Source: Gracilibacillus salitolerans
GTDB lineage: Bacteria > Bacillota > Bacilli > Bacillales > Amphibacillaceae
Direction: 5' to 3'
Length of the DNA stretch: 64,000 nt
Assembly: GCF_009650095.1 (NCBI RefSeq)
Contig: NZ_CP045915.1
Location: 1,798,001 to 1,862,000, forward strand
The position numbers and the translations under genes were made by a program. Positions 1 through 11,200 of this stretch are shown here, piece after piece. The notes under the pieces were generated by a model. It did not search any database, was not told where the DNA came from, and saw nothing but the letters and a program-made list of their open reading frames with translations. Numbering within the stretch: the stretch's first letter is position 1; each line of letters starts with the position of its first letter.

Positions 1-2598
1 AACCGTAATAGTATGTATTTAAGTACACAAGGTGACGATGGACAGTTAGAATTTGCGACAGTAACCCCTTTTACAGAGAAGTTTGCAAATGCTTCATCAG
101 ATTTACCGTCTGATTATAAGTATCGCTTAGCTTCAAGTCGGTTAGGATTAAACAATTGGCAACATGTTGCGGTCACTATTGATGGGTTTCAAGCTAGCCT
201 GTTTGTTAATGGTGAAGAAGTATCTTCAAGTGATACATTTAATGTTGAACCGCGAATGCTGATGGAGACAACCATGAATTATCTAGGAAAATCAAGTCGT
301 AACAACCAAGCATATTTTGCAGGTGGGTTCGATGAATTTAAGATATATAACCGCGCTCTGTCTGCTACAGAAATTGAAGAGTTAGCGGATGAAGTAACAG
401 TCGAAGTACCTGAAGAACCTGTTTCGGAAACGTTAAAGGAAGCTATGCAGTCTTTAGTCGTACCCAATATTCAGGATGTAAGAGGAAATCTGAGATTACC
501 GACTAAAGTAGCAGAGATTATTGATGTCACTTGGGAATCTTCTGTTCCGGATGTCATTACAACTACTGGTGAAGTAACGAGACCTGTACATGGTGAAGGT
601 GACGCGGATGTTATGTTAATCGCAACATTAGAGTTAGACGGCGAAAAATTACGCAAAGCATTTAAAGCTAAAGTGAAGGAATTACCAGAAGAACAAGAAT
701 ATCAAGGCTATGTATTCCCTTATTTTACAGGTGAAGGATATGAGAATGGAGAACAAGTCTACTTTGCTTTAAGTGAAGGAAATAATCCGTTAAAGTGGCA
801 ACAATTAAATGAAGGGGAACCTGTATTCACTTCTGAGTTAGGTGAAGAAGGATTACGGGATCCATTCATTATTCGATCACCTGAAGGCGATACGTTTTAT
901 ATGATTGCAACAGATCTAAAGATTTATGGTAATGGCGATTGGAACCGTGCCCAAACTCAAGGCAGTCGTTCGATTATGGTTTGGGAATCAAATGACCTTG
1001 TCAATTGGTCAGAACAACGGATGGTTGAAATAGCGCCACAAGAAGCAGGAAATACATGGGCACCTGAAATTTTCTATGATGACACGACAGGTGAGTATAT
1101 CATATTTTGGGCATCAAAGTTATATGAAGAACTGAATGACCGTAATAATGGCAACAGTTATCAGCGGATGATGTATACCAAAACCCGTGATTTCTATACA
1201 TTTACAGAACCAGAAGTGTATATGGACTATGGTTATTCGGTTATTGATACGACCATGATCGAACATGATGGAAAAATTTATCGTTTTACAAAAGATGAGC
1301 GAGGCAATCATCCAGAAAATTCTCCGAATGGGAAATTTATTTTCCAAGAGGTTGGAGATTCTGTGCTAGATCCAAACTTTGAAATGATTAAAGAAGGAGT
1401 AGGTAAAGGACAAATTAGTCAAGGAGAAGGACCTGCCATTTTTAAATCGAACACGGAAGAGAAATGGTATCTTTTTATCGACGAATTTGGTGGAAGAGGC
1501 TATGTGCCTTTTGAAACAACAGACCTTGATTCAGGTGAATGGACTATTCCTGAAGAATACGATTTACCAGACCGTCCGCGTCACGGTACGGTTTTGCCGA
1601 TTACTGCAAAGGAATATCAAGCATTATCACAACAAATACCCCAAGAGCAGGAAGAAGTGGCTGATAAGATAACATCCATTTCATTAGTTGAAAAAGATAT
1701 TACGCTACCTGTAAATGAGACAAAACAACTTTCAGTAGAAGTAACTCCAGATCAATCGGTTGACTTGTTATGGGCTTCTAACAATCAAGAAGTGGTGAAA
1801 GTCGATTCAGCTGGAAAAGTAACGGCTGTTAGCGCAGGAGAAGCATATATTACTGTATCCACTGTCGATGGTCTTCATACAGATGTTGCGAGAGTACTGG
1901 TAACAGAACAAGATGCAGAAGAACCATCAAATAAGTTGGAAATAGAAAAACAAACAGAAGTAAAGGCTGGAGAAACTTATTATCTTCAAGGCACCAAAGT
2001 AAGTATTAAGATGCCAAATGATCTACCTGAAGGATCTTTATTGATGATAAAAGAAGTGGATGAGGAAGCACTGACAAGTGACCAAAACGTGACAATAGCA
2101 GGAGATGTCTTTGATTTTGAAATGGTATATCCAGAAGGAACAGAAGAACCAAACGATCCATTTGGGTTAACGTTAGGAATAGATGAGATGTCTCAAGAAT
2201 CTACAATATCTATTTATTATTACAATCGATCACAACAGAAATGGGAAAAACAAGAAAGTGATATGCATGTTGAAGCGGGTACAGTAACAGCAGAAGTTTC
2301 TCACTTCTCGATTTACGGCGTACTTGAGACGACAGAGCAACAATCAGAAAAACCTGATGAAGATCATAAGGAAAGACCTTCTCAGCCATCTGATAAGGAT
2401 ACACCAAGTCCTGATGGTCAGCAAAGTGGAAAAGACGATGAAGGTGCGGAGCAACCACCGAAATCAGATCAGCAGGAAGACCAAGACAAAGAATTACCAA
2501 ACACCGCAACCATGCTATTTAATTGGATATTACTTGGTGTAATATTGCTTTTCATCGGTGTTGGATTATACTTCAAACGTAAACGAAGTGTTTCATAA
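1..2598 (+). CDS. Cell-wall anchored GH43 glycosidase, 5' end missing
   Basis: Secreted glycoside hydrolase of family 43, probably releasing arabinose or xylose units from plant arabinan/arabinoxylan. The reading frame is open to base 1, so the start and signal peptide lie outside the window. Order from the edge: a LamG/concanavalin-like sugar-binding domain (about residues 1-125), an atrophied bacterial Ig-like domain (about 140-225), the GH43 five-blade propeller (about 235-545), a Big_2 Ig-like domain (about 560-640), an unnamed module also present in the next gene, an acidic linker and LPNTA plus membrane helix plus KRKR tail. The three GH43 carboxylates are visible: Asp about 287 (LRDPF), Asp about 416 (IDTTM) and Glu about 476 (GEGPA). 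First of four collinear GH43 genes. Family and anchor are secure; exact substrate is inferred. Confidence 0.9.
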   Translation, partial: NRNSMYLSTQGDDGQLEFATVTPFTEKFANASSDLPSDYKYRLASSRLGLNNWQHVAVTIDGFQASLFVNGEEVSSSDTFNVEPRMLMETTMNYLGKSSRNNQAYFAGGFDEFKIYNRALSATEIEELADEVTVEVPEEPVSETLKEAMQSLVVPNIQDVRGNLRLPTKVAEIIDVTWESSVPDVITTTGEVTRPVHGEGDADVMLIATLELDGEKLRKAFKAKVKELPEEQEYQGYVFPYFTGEGYENGEQVYFALSEGNNPLKWQQLNEGEPVFTSELGEEGLRDPFIIRSPEGDTFYMIATDLKIYGNGDWNRAQTQGSRSIMVWESNDLVNWSEQRMVEIAPQEAGNTWAPEIFYDDTTGEYIIFWASKLYEELNDRNNGNSYQRMMYTKTRDFYTFTEPEVYMDYGYSVIDTTMIEHDGKIYRFTKDERGNHPENSPNGKFIFQEVGDSVLDPNFEMIKEGVGKGQISQGEGPAIFKSNTEEKWYLFIDEFGGRGYVPFETTDLDSGEWTIPEEYDLPDRPRHGTVLPITAKEYQALSQQIPQEQEEVADKITSISLVEKDITLPVNETKQLSVEVTPDQSVDLLWASNNQEVVKVDSAGKVTAVSAGEAYITVSTVDGLHTDVARVLVTEQDAEEPSNKLEIEKQTEVKAGETYYLQGTKVSIKMPNDLPEGSLLMIKEVDEEALTSDQNVTIAGDVFDFEMVYPEGTEEPNDPFGLTLGIDEMSQESTISIYYYNRSQQKWEKQESDMHVEAGTVTAEVSHFSIYGVLETTEQQSEKPDEDHKERPSQPSDKDTPSPDGQQSGKDDEGAEQPPKSDQQEDQDKELPNTATMLFNWILLGVILLFIGVGLYFKRKRSVS

Positions 2599-2623
2599 CT
2601 AACTAGTAGATACTAAAAGAGCA

Positions 2624-2666
2624 AACTGGAATATGCGAATAACAAGTATATTCCAGTTGCGATTTT
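2624..2666 (+). terminator. Intercistronic hairpin between GH43 genes 1 and 2
   Basis: An 11-bp perfect inverted repeat (AACTGGAATAT at 2624-2634, ATATTCCAGTT at 2648-2658) is followed after three bases by a short T run at 2662-2666, just before the next ribosome site. It may be a partial terminator or an mRNA processing/stability hairpin inside an operon. Confidence 0.6.
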
Positions 2667-2682
2667 TATAAGAGGTGTGGAT

Positions 2683-5600
2683 ATGAAGAAGAAAATTGTA
2701 TTGGCAATCGCATTGGTTGCATGTATTTTTATCGGTAACCAACAAGAGAAACCAACAAAAGCAAACAGTGCAGAGAAAATTGTAGATTATTCCTTTAATG
2801 ACATGGAAGATAGTTTAGTTCCTGATCAGACTGGTAATTTTGACGGCGCTTTCATTAATCCCGATTTAGCATCGATTCACGATAATTCTGATACAGGTGA
2901 AGCAGTAGTTAGTTTTGAAGGTGGAACAACCGAATCGTATATTGAAATTCCAGAAGGTGTGTTAGACGGTTTAGATAGTGTGACAGTTTCTACGCTTGTT
3001 AATTGGCAAGGTGGAGGAGGTGCTCAGTGGGTATATGGACTTGGCCAAAGTGATACCCATTATATGTATTACACACCATCCTATGTCGGTGGAGCAATGG
3101 ATCGTCTTGGAATAGCGACAAATAGTTGGCAAAATGAATCATTTGCACAATCTCCTAAACTAGCGAATACAGAATGGAAACTTGTGACAACCGTTGTCAA
3201 TGGTCCTGATGAAACGCTAGAAACCTATATAGACGGAGAATTAGTAGCAAGTGGATCAACCAATGGTTATACGTTAGAAGATATCCGTAATGAAAATGGA
3301 ATCAGTGGTTATATTGCAAAATCTTTTTATGATCCTGATCCATACTTTGGTGGTATGATAGCAGATTTTGAAATATATAACGATGCACTTCCAGAAGGTC
3401 AAATCAACACATTATACAGTGAAACACAACGAACGATAGAGGATATCGGTGGGCTTGATGGTTTGTTTATAGATATCGCGTATGAACAATTAGGTGCTAC
3501 TGATATTTTAAAGTATAACGAAGATGTTGATCATATTGAAACAGATCTGAATTTACCAACAGAAGGCGCTTACGGAATGGCTATTTCTTGGGAAACGAGT
3601 CATCCGGAAATTATTTCTCCAGATGGAAAAGTAGAACGGCCATCAAATGAAGCAGATAACCAAACTGTAACATTAACGGCGATTATTTCTGATGGTAAAG
3701 AAACAAAAACGAAAGAATTTACCTTCATTGTAATCAAACGAATGGCAGATGATTTGGCGATTAACGAAGCTACTGAAAATTTAACGGTTCATCATATGGA
3801 TGATGTCCGTGGAAATCTATATTTACCAACAACAGCGGAACATAATGTAGAGGTTAGTTGGGAGTCAAGCAATCCAGATGTGATTTCACCAGTGGGTGAC
3901 GTTTCACGCCCTGCCTATGGAGAAGGAAATATAACCGTTACATTAACGGCAAACCTATCGATCGGATCAGAAACAGCGACAAAGCAATTGGAAGCCATAG
4001 TGCAAGAACACCCGGAAAAAATTGAAGATAATGCAGCTTATTTAATGACCTACTTTCATGGAGAAAATTATCCGGATGGTGAACAGATTCGTTTTGCTTA
4101 TAGTGATGGAAATGACGTAACCGAGTGGCATGCGATAAACAATGGAGATCCAGTCTTAACTAGTTCCCTAGGAGAACAGGGATTGCGTGATCCTTCCATT
4201 ATTCGTTCGCCAGAGGGTGATAAATTCTACCTACTAGCGACCGATCTAAAAGTTTATGGTACAGGTGGCGATTGGGCAAGAACGGTAAGAGAAGGCAGTA
4301 ATTCATTAATGATCTGGGAATCTACCGATCTAGTAAATTGGTCTGAACAACGCATGGTCGAAGTCTCTCAACCAGAAGCCGCGATGACGTGGGCACCAGA
4401 AGTTTATTATGATCACGATACTGGTGAGTACATTGTCTATTGGTCTTCGTTTGTTTATGACAGTGTAGCAGATCGTTATGGTGGTGGTTCCAGTTACAAC
4501 CGGATTATGTATGCAAAAACGAGAGATTTTTACAATTTTACGGAGCCTCAAACATTATTAGATTTAGGACACGATATTTTAGATACAGTAGCCATTGATT
4601 ATAACGATAAAGTTTACCGTTTTACGAAAGGTACGTATTTTACGGAAAAGGAATTGAGTGGTCAAGAAATTCGTGAGCATATATTTCAAGATGTTGGCGA
4701 TTCGTTCTTTGGGGATTTTGAACTTGTCAAAGAAGGAATCGGAATGGACGAGCTAGATCATGGTGAAGGTGCTGAAATCTTCAAGTCTAATACTGAAGAA
4801 GATAAATTCTATCTATTAATTGACGAATTTGGTAATGGCAGAGGTTATACCCTGTTTGAAACAACAGATATAGCCAGTGCGGATTGGAAATTATCGGAAG
4901 ATATTAATCTGCCAGATCGACCACGTCATGGGGATGTTCTTTCATTAACAGAAGAAGAATATCAACGTTTACAAATTAATATTCCTGGTGTCCATGTCGA
5001 TGTAACGGAACCGACTACAGTAGAAAGTGTCAGCTTAAATAAAGAATCGATAACGTTAGTAGTCAATGCATCAGCTAGTTTAGATGCAACGGTATTACCG
5101 GAACATGCTGTAAACAAGGAGGTAACATGGTCCAGCAGTAACGAGGCGGTCGCAACCGTTGATCAAAATGGTCAGGTTGTAGCGGTTGCGGAAGGTGAAG
5201 CAACTATCACAGTCACTACAAAGTCAGGCAATCACACCGCAACAACTCAAGTGATCGTGAGTAATCCAGTTGTTACACCAAGTACAGAACTTATATTAGG
5301 TCAGGAAAGCGATGTATTAGCTGGTGAAACATATACGATACAGGGAATGAATGCATCTATTACTATGCCAGCGGATCTACCGGAAAATAGTCGAATCGTA
5401 GTAAGACAAGCTGATCTATCTGCAATGTCTCATGAAGGTTTAGATGTAGCAGGAGAAAATCTGACGGTAGAATTAAGCTATCCAGAAGATACTCCAGAGC
5501 ATGTGGAGCCATTCCAACTTGTGTTAGGTTTGGACGATGATTTATCTGATAAAGAACCACACATCTATTATTACGATGAAGCTGAACAACAATGGCTATC

Positions 5601-5949
5601 AAAAGGTGGAGAAAGAACGGAAGCAAATCAAACGATATCTTTAGCACTACCTCACTTTTCAACGTACGGAGTGTTTGTAGAATCAGAACCGGAACAGCCT
5701 AGCGATCCAGATGACCAAGACAATGAAGGTACTACAGGTCAAGATGGTGAAGGAACAAACAATGATGGTATAGGTGATGGTTCCAATCACCAAAATAACG
5801 AGGATCAATCACCTTCAGAGAAGGAAAGTGAAGAGAATCATCTTCCGGATACAGCAACATCCCTGTTTAATAAAATCTGGTTAGGTGTGCTGTTTATCTT
5901 ACTTGGTTTTGTTATGGCTTATCGATTAAATAAAAGACATACCAACTAA
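2683..5949 (+). CDS. Cell-wall anchored GH43 glycosidase with LamG
   Basis: Exported GH43 glycosidase, close paralogue of the preceding gene. An in-frame GTG lies six bases upstream, but it sits inside the AGAGGTG ribosome site, so I take ATG 2683 with 5-base spacing. Order: signal peptide (residues 1 to about 30), LamG (about 35-250), two atrophied bacterial Ig-like domains, GH43 (about 445-765) with Asp about 503 (LRDPS), Asp about 634 (LDTVA) and Glu about 695 (HGEGAE), a Big_2 Ig-like domain, the same C-terminal module as gene 1, a glycine/acid-rich linker, then LPDTA, membrane helix and KRH tail. Surface display by sortase is expected. The paralogy with gene 1 from the second Ig domain to the C terminus suggests tandem duplication. 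Confidence 0.93.
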   Translation: MKKKIVLAIALVACIFIGNQQEKPTKANSAEKIVDYSFNDMEDSLVPDQTGNFDGAFINPDLASIHDNSDTGEAVVSFEGGTTESYIEIPEGVLDGLDSVTVSTLVNWQGGGGAQWVYGLGQSDTHYMYYTPSYVGGAMDRLGIATNSWQNESFAQSPKLANTEWKLVTTVVNGPDETLETYIDGELVASGSTNGYTLEDIRNENGISGYIAKSFYDPDPYFGGMIADFEIYNDALPEGQINTLYSETQRTIEDIGGLDGLFIDIAYEQLGATDILKYNEDVDHIETDLNLPTEGAYGMAISWETSHPEIISPDGKVERPSNEADNQTVTLTAIISDGKETKTKEFTFIVIKRMADDLAINEATENLTVHHMDDVRGNLYLPTTAEHNVEVSWESSNPDVISPVGDVSRPAYGEGNITVTLTANLSIGSETATKQLEAIVQEHPEKIEDNAAYLMTYFHGENYPDGEQIRFAYSDGNDVTEWHAINNGDPVLTSSLGEQGLRDPSIIRSPEGDKFYLLATDLKVYGTGGDWARTVREGSNSLMIWESTDLVNWSEQRMVEVSQPEAAMTWAPEVYYDHDTGEYIVYWSSFVYDSVADRYGGGSSYNRIMYAKTRDFYNFTEPQTLLDLGHDILDTVAIDYNDKVYRFTKGTYFTEKELSGQEIREHIFQDVGDSFFGDFELVKEGIGMDELDHGEGAEIFKSNTEEDKFYLLIDEFGNGRGYTLFETTDIASADWKLSEDINLPDRPRHGDVLSLTEEEYQRLQINIPGVHVDVTEPTTVESVSLNKESITLVVNASASLDATVLPEHAVNKEVTWSSSNEAVATVDQNGQVVAVAEGEATITVTTKSGNHTATTQVIVSNPVVTPSTELILGQESDVLAGETYTIQGMNASITMPADLPENSRIVVRQADLSAMSHEGLDVAGENLTVELSYPEDTPEHVEPFQLVLGLDDDLSDKEPHIYYYDEAEQQWLSKGGERTEANQTISLALPHFSTYGVFVESEPEQPSDPDDQDNEGTTGQDGEGTNNDGIGDGSNHQNNEDQSPSEKESEENHLPDTATSLFNKIWLGVLFILLGFVMAYRLNKRHTN

Positions 5950-5982
5950 CTAGTTAGAGAAGTTTTTCCAACACATTAGCAG

Positions 5983-6025
5983 GTGGAACACGCAGCAGTG
6001 AATAAGACGCACACGTTCCACTTTT
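5983..6025 (+). terminator. Intercistronic hairpin between GH43 genes 2 and 3
   Basis: GTGGAAC (5983-5989) pairs with GTTCCAC (6015-6021) and is followed by TTTT, 60 bases before the next start. Same arrangement as the gap between genes 1 and 2: weak terminator, attenuator or processing site rather than a full operon end. Confidence 0.55.
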
Positions 6026-6082
6026 CTTACAATTGGAGGTGTTTCGTTTTTGAATACACACATAAAAGAAAGGAGAAGAAAT

Positions 6083-8287
6083 ATGTATAAAAAAATCTTA
6101 GGTTTGTTGTTGGCGTTGACGTTCATCAGCATTGTTACCACTTCATCTGTACATGCAGATAATCCGATTATTAAGGATGAATTTTCAGCGGACCCCGCAG
6201 CAATTACACATGACGGAAAAGTGTATCTTTATACCGGGCATGATGAAGCAGAAACAAGTGGTAATGATTATGTACTTAAAGAGTGGAGTATTTACTCCTC
6301 TGAGAATTTAAAAGACTGGGAATTAGAGGGGAGGGTGCCTCGTGGCATTTTTGATTGGGCAGTAAATGATACGGCCTGGGCATCGCAAACTATTGAGAAA
6401 GATGGCAAATTTTATTGGTACACAACTGTTGAGAATGGTGATGGTTCAGCTCCAGGGATGGCTATTGGAGTTGCAGTATCTGATCATCCGGTTACAGGAT
6501 GGGAAGATGCTATTGGTGGTCCACTAGTTAAGAGTACGGATACCGAAAACCCAAGTAATATGGGTTCTTGGTCCTGGGATGATATTGATCCTACTGTATT
6601 CATTGATGATGATGGTCAAGCCTATCTTTATTGGGGAAATACGCATGTCTATTATGCCAAATTAAAAGATAATATGATGGAATTGGATGGTGATATCCAT
6701 CGTTTTGACATTCAAAATATGCCTGGTACTTTTACAGAAGCACCATGGCTTCATAAACAAGATGGCATCTACTATTTACTTTATGCGATGAATTTCCCTG
6801 AAGAATTGGTATATGCGACAAGCGATAGTCCTGAAGGTCCTTGGGTATACAGTGGTAAATTGATGGATGAATTACCTTTTACAGGGACTAGTCATCCGGC
6901 TGTATTAGAATTTGAAGGGGAAACATATATGGTTTACCATAACGCAGCATTACCAACCGGTGGAGATTACAGAAGGTCTGTTGCGATTGAAAAATTACAC
7001 TTTACACCTGAAGGAAAAATAAGAAAAGTAATCCCTACTGCTTCTGGTATTACGCATGACAGTTTTGCTATAGAGTCGTATGATAAATCAAGCTATATTC
7101 GGCATTTGAATAACAGTTTAAGAGTCGATCCGCTTGAAGGAGATACCTATGATTTTAAATGGCATATCGTTGATGGGCTAGCTGGTAATGGGGAAGGTTC
7201 CTTATCTTTTCAATCTGAAAACAATCCAGGGTTTTATCTTGTAAGAGATGATTCCTCTCTAAGCTTAGAAAAACATGATGGAACGAATAGCTTTGAAGAA
7301 CGTGCAACATTCAGGGAAGTTCCAGGTTTGGCAGATGATTCTTGGAACTCATATCAAACATTTCATGATTCACTCTATCTTTCTATAGCAAGTGATAACA
7401 CTTTACAACTAGTAGCGGAAGATAGTATAGCAGATGAAGCAAATGCTACGTTCCGCATGATGAATGCAGATGCTAAAGGAGTAAGCGTTTCCGAAGATGA
7501 AGTAGTCATTTTAGAGGATTCCACTACAACAGTTTCCGCAAAAGTATTGCCAGATGATGCATTAAGAAGGGAAGTAGAAGTATACGTGGAAAATGATGAG
7601 ATCATAGATGTAGCTTCCGCGTATCAAGCCGAAACAGGTGAAACGAATGTAACTATTAAAGGAAAACAAGAAGGTGTTACAACGGTTACGATTTCCACAT
7701 TAGATGGAAACCACCAGGCGATAATTGATGTAGAAGTGAAACAGATCGAAACAACCTCTTCATCATTAGAAGATGTGATTGTTTCTGCCAGTTCAGAAAC
7801 AAAAAACGTTCAGATAACAGGTACGCTTGGAGAGACAGCAGGTAAAAACGTGACACTAAAAGTAGAAAGTCCAAATGGTGAAGTGGATTATTTGGATCAA
7901 GTTTCTTCCAATGATGCAGGTGAATTCAGCATTGCATTTATGCTAAAGAGTGAGTTAACTGGTGATTATCACGTTTTGATTGGTGCTAATGATAATGAGC
8001 CCTATGAAACTACTTTTACAATAAAAACTCAAGATTCAGCAGATACAGACAATGATCAGATGGAAAGCCCAACAGAAAACGATGGCGATAACAATGATCC
8101 TTCGGGAAGTGATCACGATTCATCAACTGATCAAGGACAAAAAAATGATAGTGAAAAGCAAGCGAATCAGGATTTACCTAATACGGCAACGAATCTATTT
8201 AATTTGATCTTGATTGGTGGAATCCTTATCTTATTAGGTCTCATTGCCACTCTCGTTGTCAGAAAAAGAAAGGAGGAAACGAGATGA
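6083..8287 (+). CDS. Cell-wall anchored GH43 arabinofuranosidase-like protein with AbfB domain
   Basis: Exported GH43 enzyme resembling arabinoxylan arabinofuranohydrolases (NPIIKDEFSADP opening). The in-frame TTG at 6050 is passed over for ATG 6083, which has AAAGGAG at 6069-6075 and begins a clean signal peptide ending near VHA-DN. GH43 spans about residues 29-325 with Asp 37, Asp about 169 (DIDPT) and Glu about 219 (FTEAP). An AbfB/CBM42-like arabinose-binding domain follows (about 335-465, typical NPGFYLVRDD and ATFREVPGL motifs), then a Big_2 Ig-like domain, a second Ig-like segment, an acidic linker and LPNTA, membrane helix, RKRKEE tail. Its stop overlaps the next start by four bases (ATGA), so genes 3 and 4 are translationally coupled. 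The arabinose-binding module is the best clue that the operon targets arabinosyl side chains. Confidence 0.93.
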   Translation: MYKKILGLLLALTFISIVTTSSVHADNPIIKDEFSADPAAITHDGKVYLYTGHDEAETSGNDYVLKEWSIYSSENLKDWELEGRVPRGIFDWAVNDTAWASQTIEKDGKFYWYTTVENGDGSAPGMAIGVAVSDHPVTGWEDAIGGPLVKSTDTENPSNMGSWSWDDIDPTVFIDDDGQAYLYWGNTHVYYAKLKDNMMELDGDIHRFDIQNMPGTFTEAPWLHKQDGIYYLLYAMNFPEELVYATSDSPEGPWVYSGKLMDELPFTGTSHPAVLEFEGETYMVYHNAALPTGGDYRRSVAIEKLHFTPEGKIRKVIPTASGITHDSFAIESYDKSSYIRHLNNSLRVDPLEGDTYDFKWHIVDGLAGNGEGSLSFQSENNPGFYLVRDDSSLSLEKHDGTNSFEERATFREVPGLADDSWNSYQTFHDSLYLSIASDNTLQLVAEDSIADEANATFRMMNADAKGVSVSEDEVVILEDSTTTVSAKVLPDDALRREVEVYVENDEIIDVASAYQAETGETNVTIKGKQEGVTTVTISTLDGNHQAIIDVEVKQIETTSSSLEDVIVSASSETKNVQITGTLGETAGKNVTLKVESPNGEVDYLDQVSSNDAGEFSIAFMLKSELTGDYHVLIGANDNEPYETTFTIKTQDSADTDNDQMESPTENDGDNNDPSGSDHDSSTDQGQKNDSEKQANQDLPNTATNLFNLILIGGILILLGLIATLVVRKRKEETR

Positions 8288-11200
8288 GTGAACGTTTGAA
8301 AAAAATCACTCTATTATTGATGATTATTACTTTGGTCATCAGTCCATTTCCTGTGACAGATCTATCCAGTGTGAAAGCGGAAGAGTTGCAATTGGAGGAT
8401 GGATTGTTATTACATTATGATTTTGAGAATGCATCTGGTAATGTAATTGAAGATAAGAGTGGGAATAATCATGATGGTGAGCTAATCAATGATGCTACCT
8501 TTATTGAAGATGAAAAGGGTGGGGCACTATCATTAGATGGTGATCAGGACTATGCATTATTACCTCCAAACCTTTTTGACGGATTGAAAGATGTAACAAT
8601 TAGTACGTGGGTGAAGATTGAAAATCATAAAGATTGGGCAACGATTTATTCTTTAGGTAACTTTTTAGATAGTGAAAACAGTGATTATGCCATTAACTAT
8701 GCAGCCAAAAAAGCTGACTCTGAAGAGGGAGCACTTGAATTGTTTGGACCTTGGCCTTTTCCTATAGTTGAAACAGGTCCAATCACTGAAGGGGAGTGGG
8801 TCCATGTTGCAACCATGATCCAAGATCAGGAACTACATCATTATATTAACGGCATCCATCAAGGATCAGTTGAAATTGGTGTGAATGCAGGGGACATAAA
8901 CATAGAAGAAAACCGCTTTATTGGGTTCCATGCTATGCCACATGAACAAGAGGAAGGCAAAGGATTAGATGGCCTCGTTTCCGACTTTCGTATGTACGAC
9001 CGTGCTTTGTCCTTAGTGGAACTCCGTTCTTTAGCGGATTTTGATTTTGATATTCATGCTGTTGATGAAGTAAATGTAAATACGGAAGCTGGTTCCATCC
9101 CAGTATTACCTGACAATGTGACGGTACATTATCCGGATGGAACGTCAGATGCGGCTTTAGTAACGTGGGATGAAATAAATCCGGATGACTATCAAACGCC
9201 AGGCGTTATTACGATAGAAGGTACCGTAGCAGGAACAGAATTAAAAGCAATTGCCAATGTCACTGTAGTTGCAGATAAAACAATAGAGGAAAAAGAGTCT
9301 GTTGTTGTTTATACACACCAAGGAGAACAACCTGATTTACCTGAGCAAATAACAGTAACATATGAAAATAATTCAGATGAGCAATTGGCAGTTGAATGGG
9401 AAGAAATCACTTCAGAACAATTAGCACAGACAGGTATCCATTTTACCGTAGAAGGGATGATCCCAGAAATTGCCGAAACAGTGACAGCAACGGTATATGT
9501 TACAGCAGATGTCGAAGCAGATTTTATTTCATGGTACAGTTTCGATCAGTCTCAAAATAACACAGTAATCGATATTTCAGGCAATGAGCAACATGCAACA
9601 CTTGCTAATGATGCCACCTTAATAGATTCAGATAAAGGTGGTGCAGTTGACTTAGATGGAGATCGTGATCATGTCCGGATGCCGACAGGTCTTTTTGAAA
9701 GTGCTGACAATATTACAATCAGCAGTTGGGTCAAAGTAGATACAGCTAAAGATTGGGCAACCTTATATGCCTTAGGAAATTGGGATCAAGGTAATACGAT
9801 AAACTTTGCTTTAAAACAAGCAGGTACAGATGAAGGTATGCTTGAATTATTCAGACCAGGTCAATCTTTTTATCAATTAGCAACAGAACCAATTGCAGAA
9901 AATAACTGGACGCATGTAGCAACTGTTATCAAGGATCAACAATTGACACATTATATCAATGGCGTTTCCCAAGGTACGATAGATATCGAAATGGATGCAA
10001 GTGATATCGAAGTAAATGAAAGCCGGTATATTGGGTTTCATGCAATGGAACATGAACAAGTCGAAGGAAAAGGGCTAGATGGCCAAGTTGCGGATTTTCG
10101 AATTTATAATGATGGTTTAAGTGAACAAGAGCTACAAAAAGTGTTGAATGAATCATTAACAGATCAAGAAGCTGTTGAAAGAGCGATGGCCATGTTTGAA
10201 TTAGGTGACACGTCAGAAGTAATTGCTGATATTGACTTACCTAATTCAATAGGAAATGGTGTCGAGATCACATGGGAATCCAGTCATTCAGAGATTATTA
10301 ACGCCTCAGGTGAAGTGGTAAGACCTGAACAAGGTGAACAAGACACTGTCGTTACTTTAACAGCAACATTTACTCGTGGTGATAGCAGCCAAACGAAGTC
10401 ATTTGAAATAACCGTTTTGGCAGATAATATTAAATTGGTGGATGAAATCAGTGTGATTACACCTCCACATCACCCAGCAGCATTACCGGACAAGGTAGAA
10501 GTAACCTATTTTGATGGTAGCTCTGGTACGCAAAAAGTAGATTGGGAGAATATTAATAGTGACGAATTATCCGAAGCTCAATCTCCATATACAGTGAATG
10601 GTGTGGTCTACGGGACAGATATACCAGCAAAAGCGGTAATTCATGTAGCGGAACTGGATTATGTTGAGGAGATGCACGTTGAGACAGAAGTTAGTGTGAA
10701 GCCTGATCTACCAACTACCGGTACTGCCCATTATACAAATGGCATGTCAAATGAAATTGCGGTTGATTGGAATGATATTGATCCAAATCAATATACAGAA
10801 ACAGGTTCCTTTACCATAAAAGGAAACGCAGCAACTTATACGTATACGAACCCATTAATCGAACAACGAGCAGATCCTAACATCTATAAGCATACAGATG
10901 GCTATTATTACTTTACAGCTTCAGTTCCGGAATATAATCGTATTATTATGAGAAGGGCTAAAACATTGGAAGGTTTAGCAACAGCTGAAGAGAAAGTAGT
11001 CTGGGAAGCACACGAATCCGGAGATCAAGCGGCACATATATGGGCGCCAGAAATCCATTATGTCGATAACAAATGGTATATCCATTATGCGGCAGGTGCT
11101 TCTGATGATATATGGCGGATTCGACCATATGCGCTAGAAAATACTAGTTCAAATCCGATGGAAGGTAAATGGGAAGAAAAAGGTATCATTCAAAAGTCAT

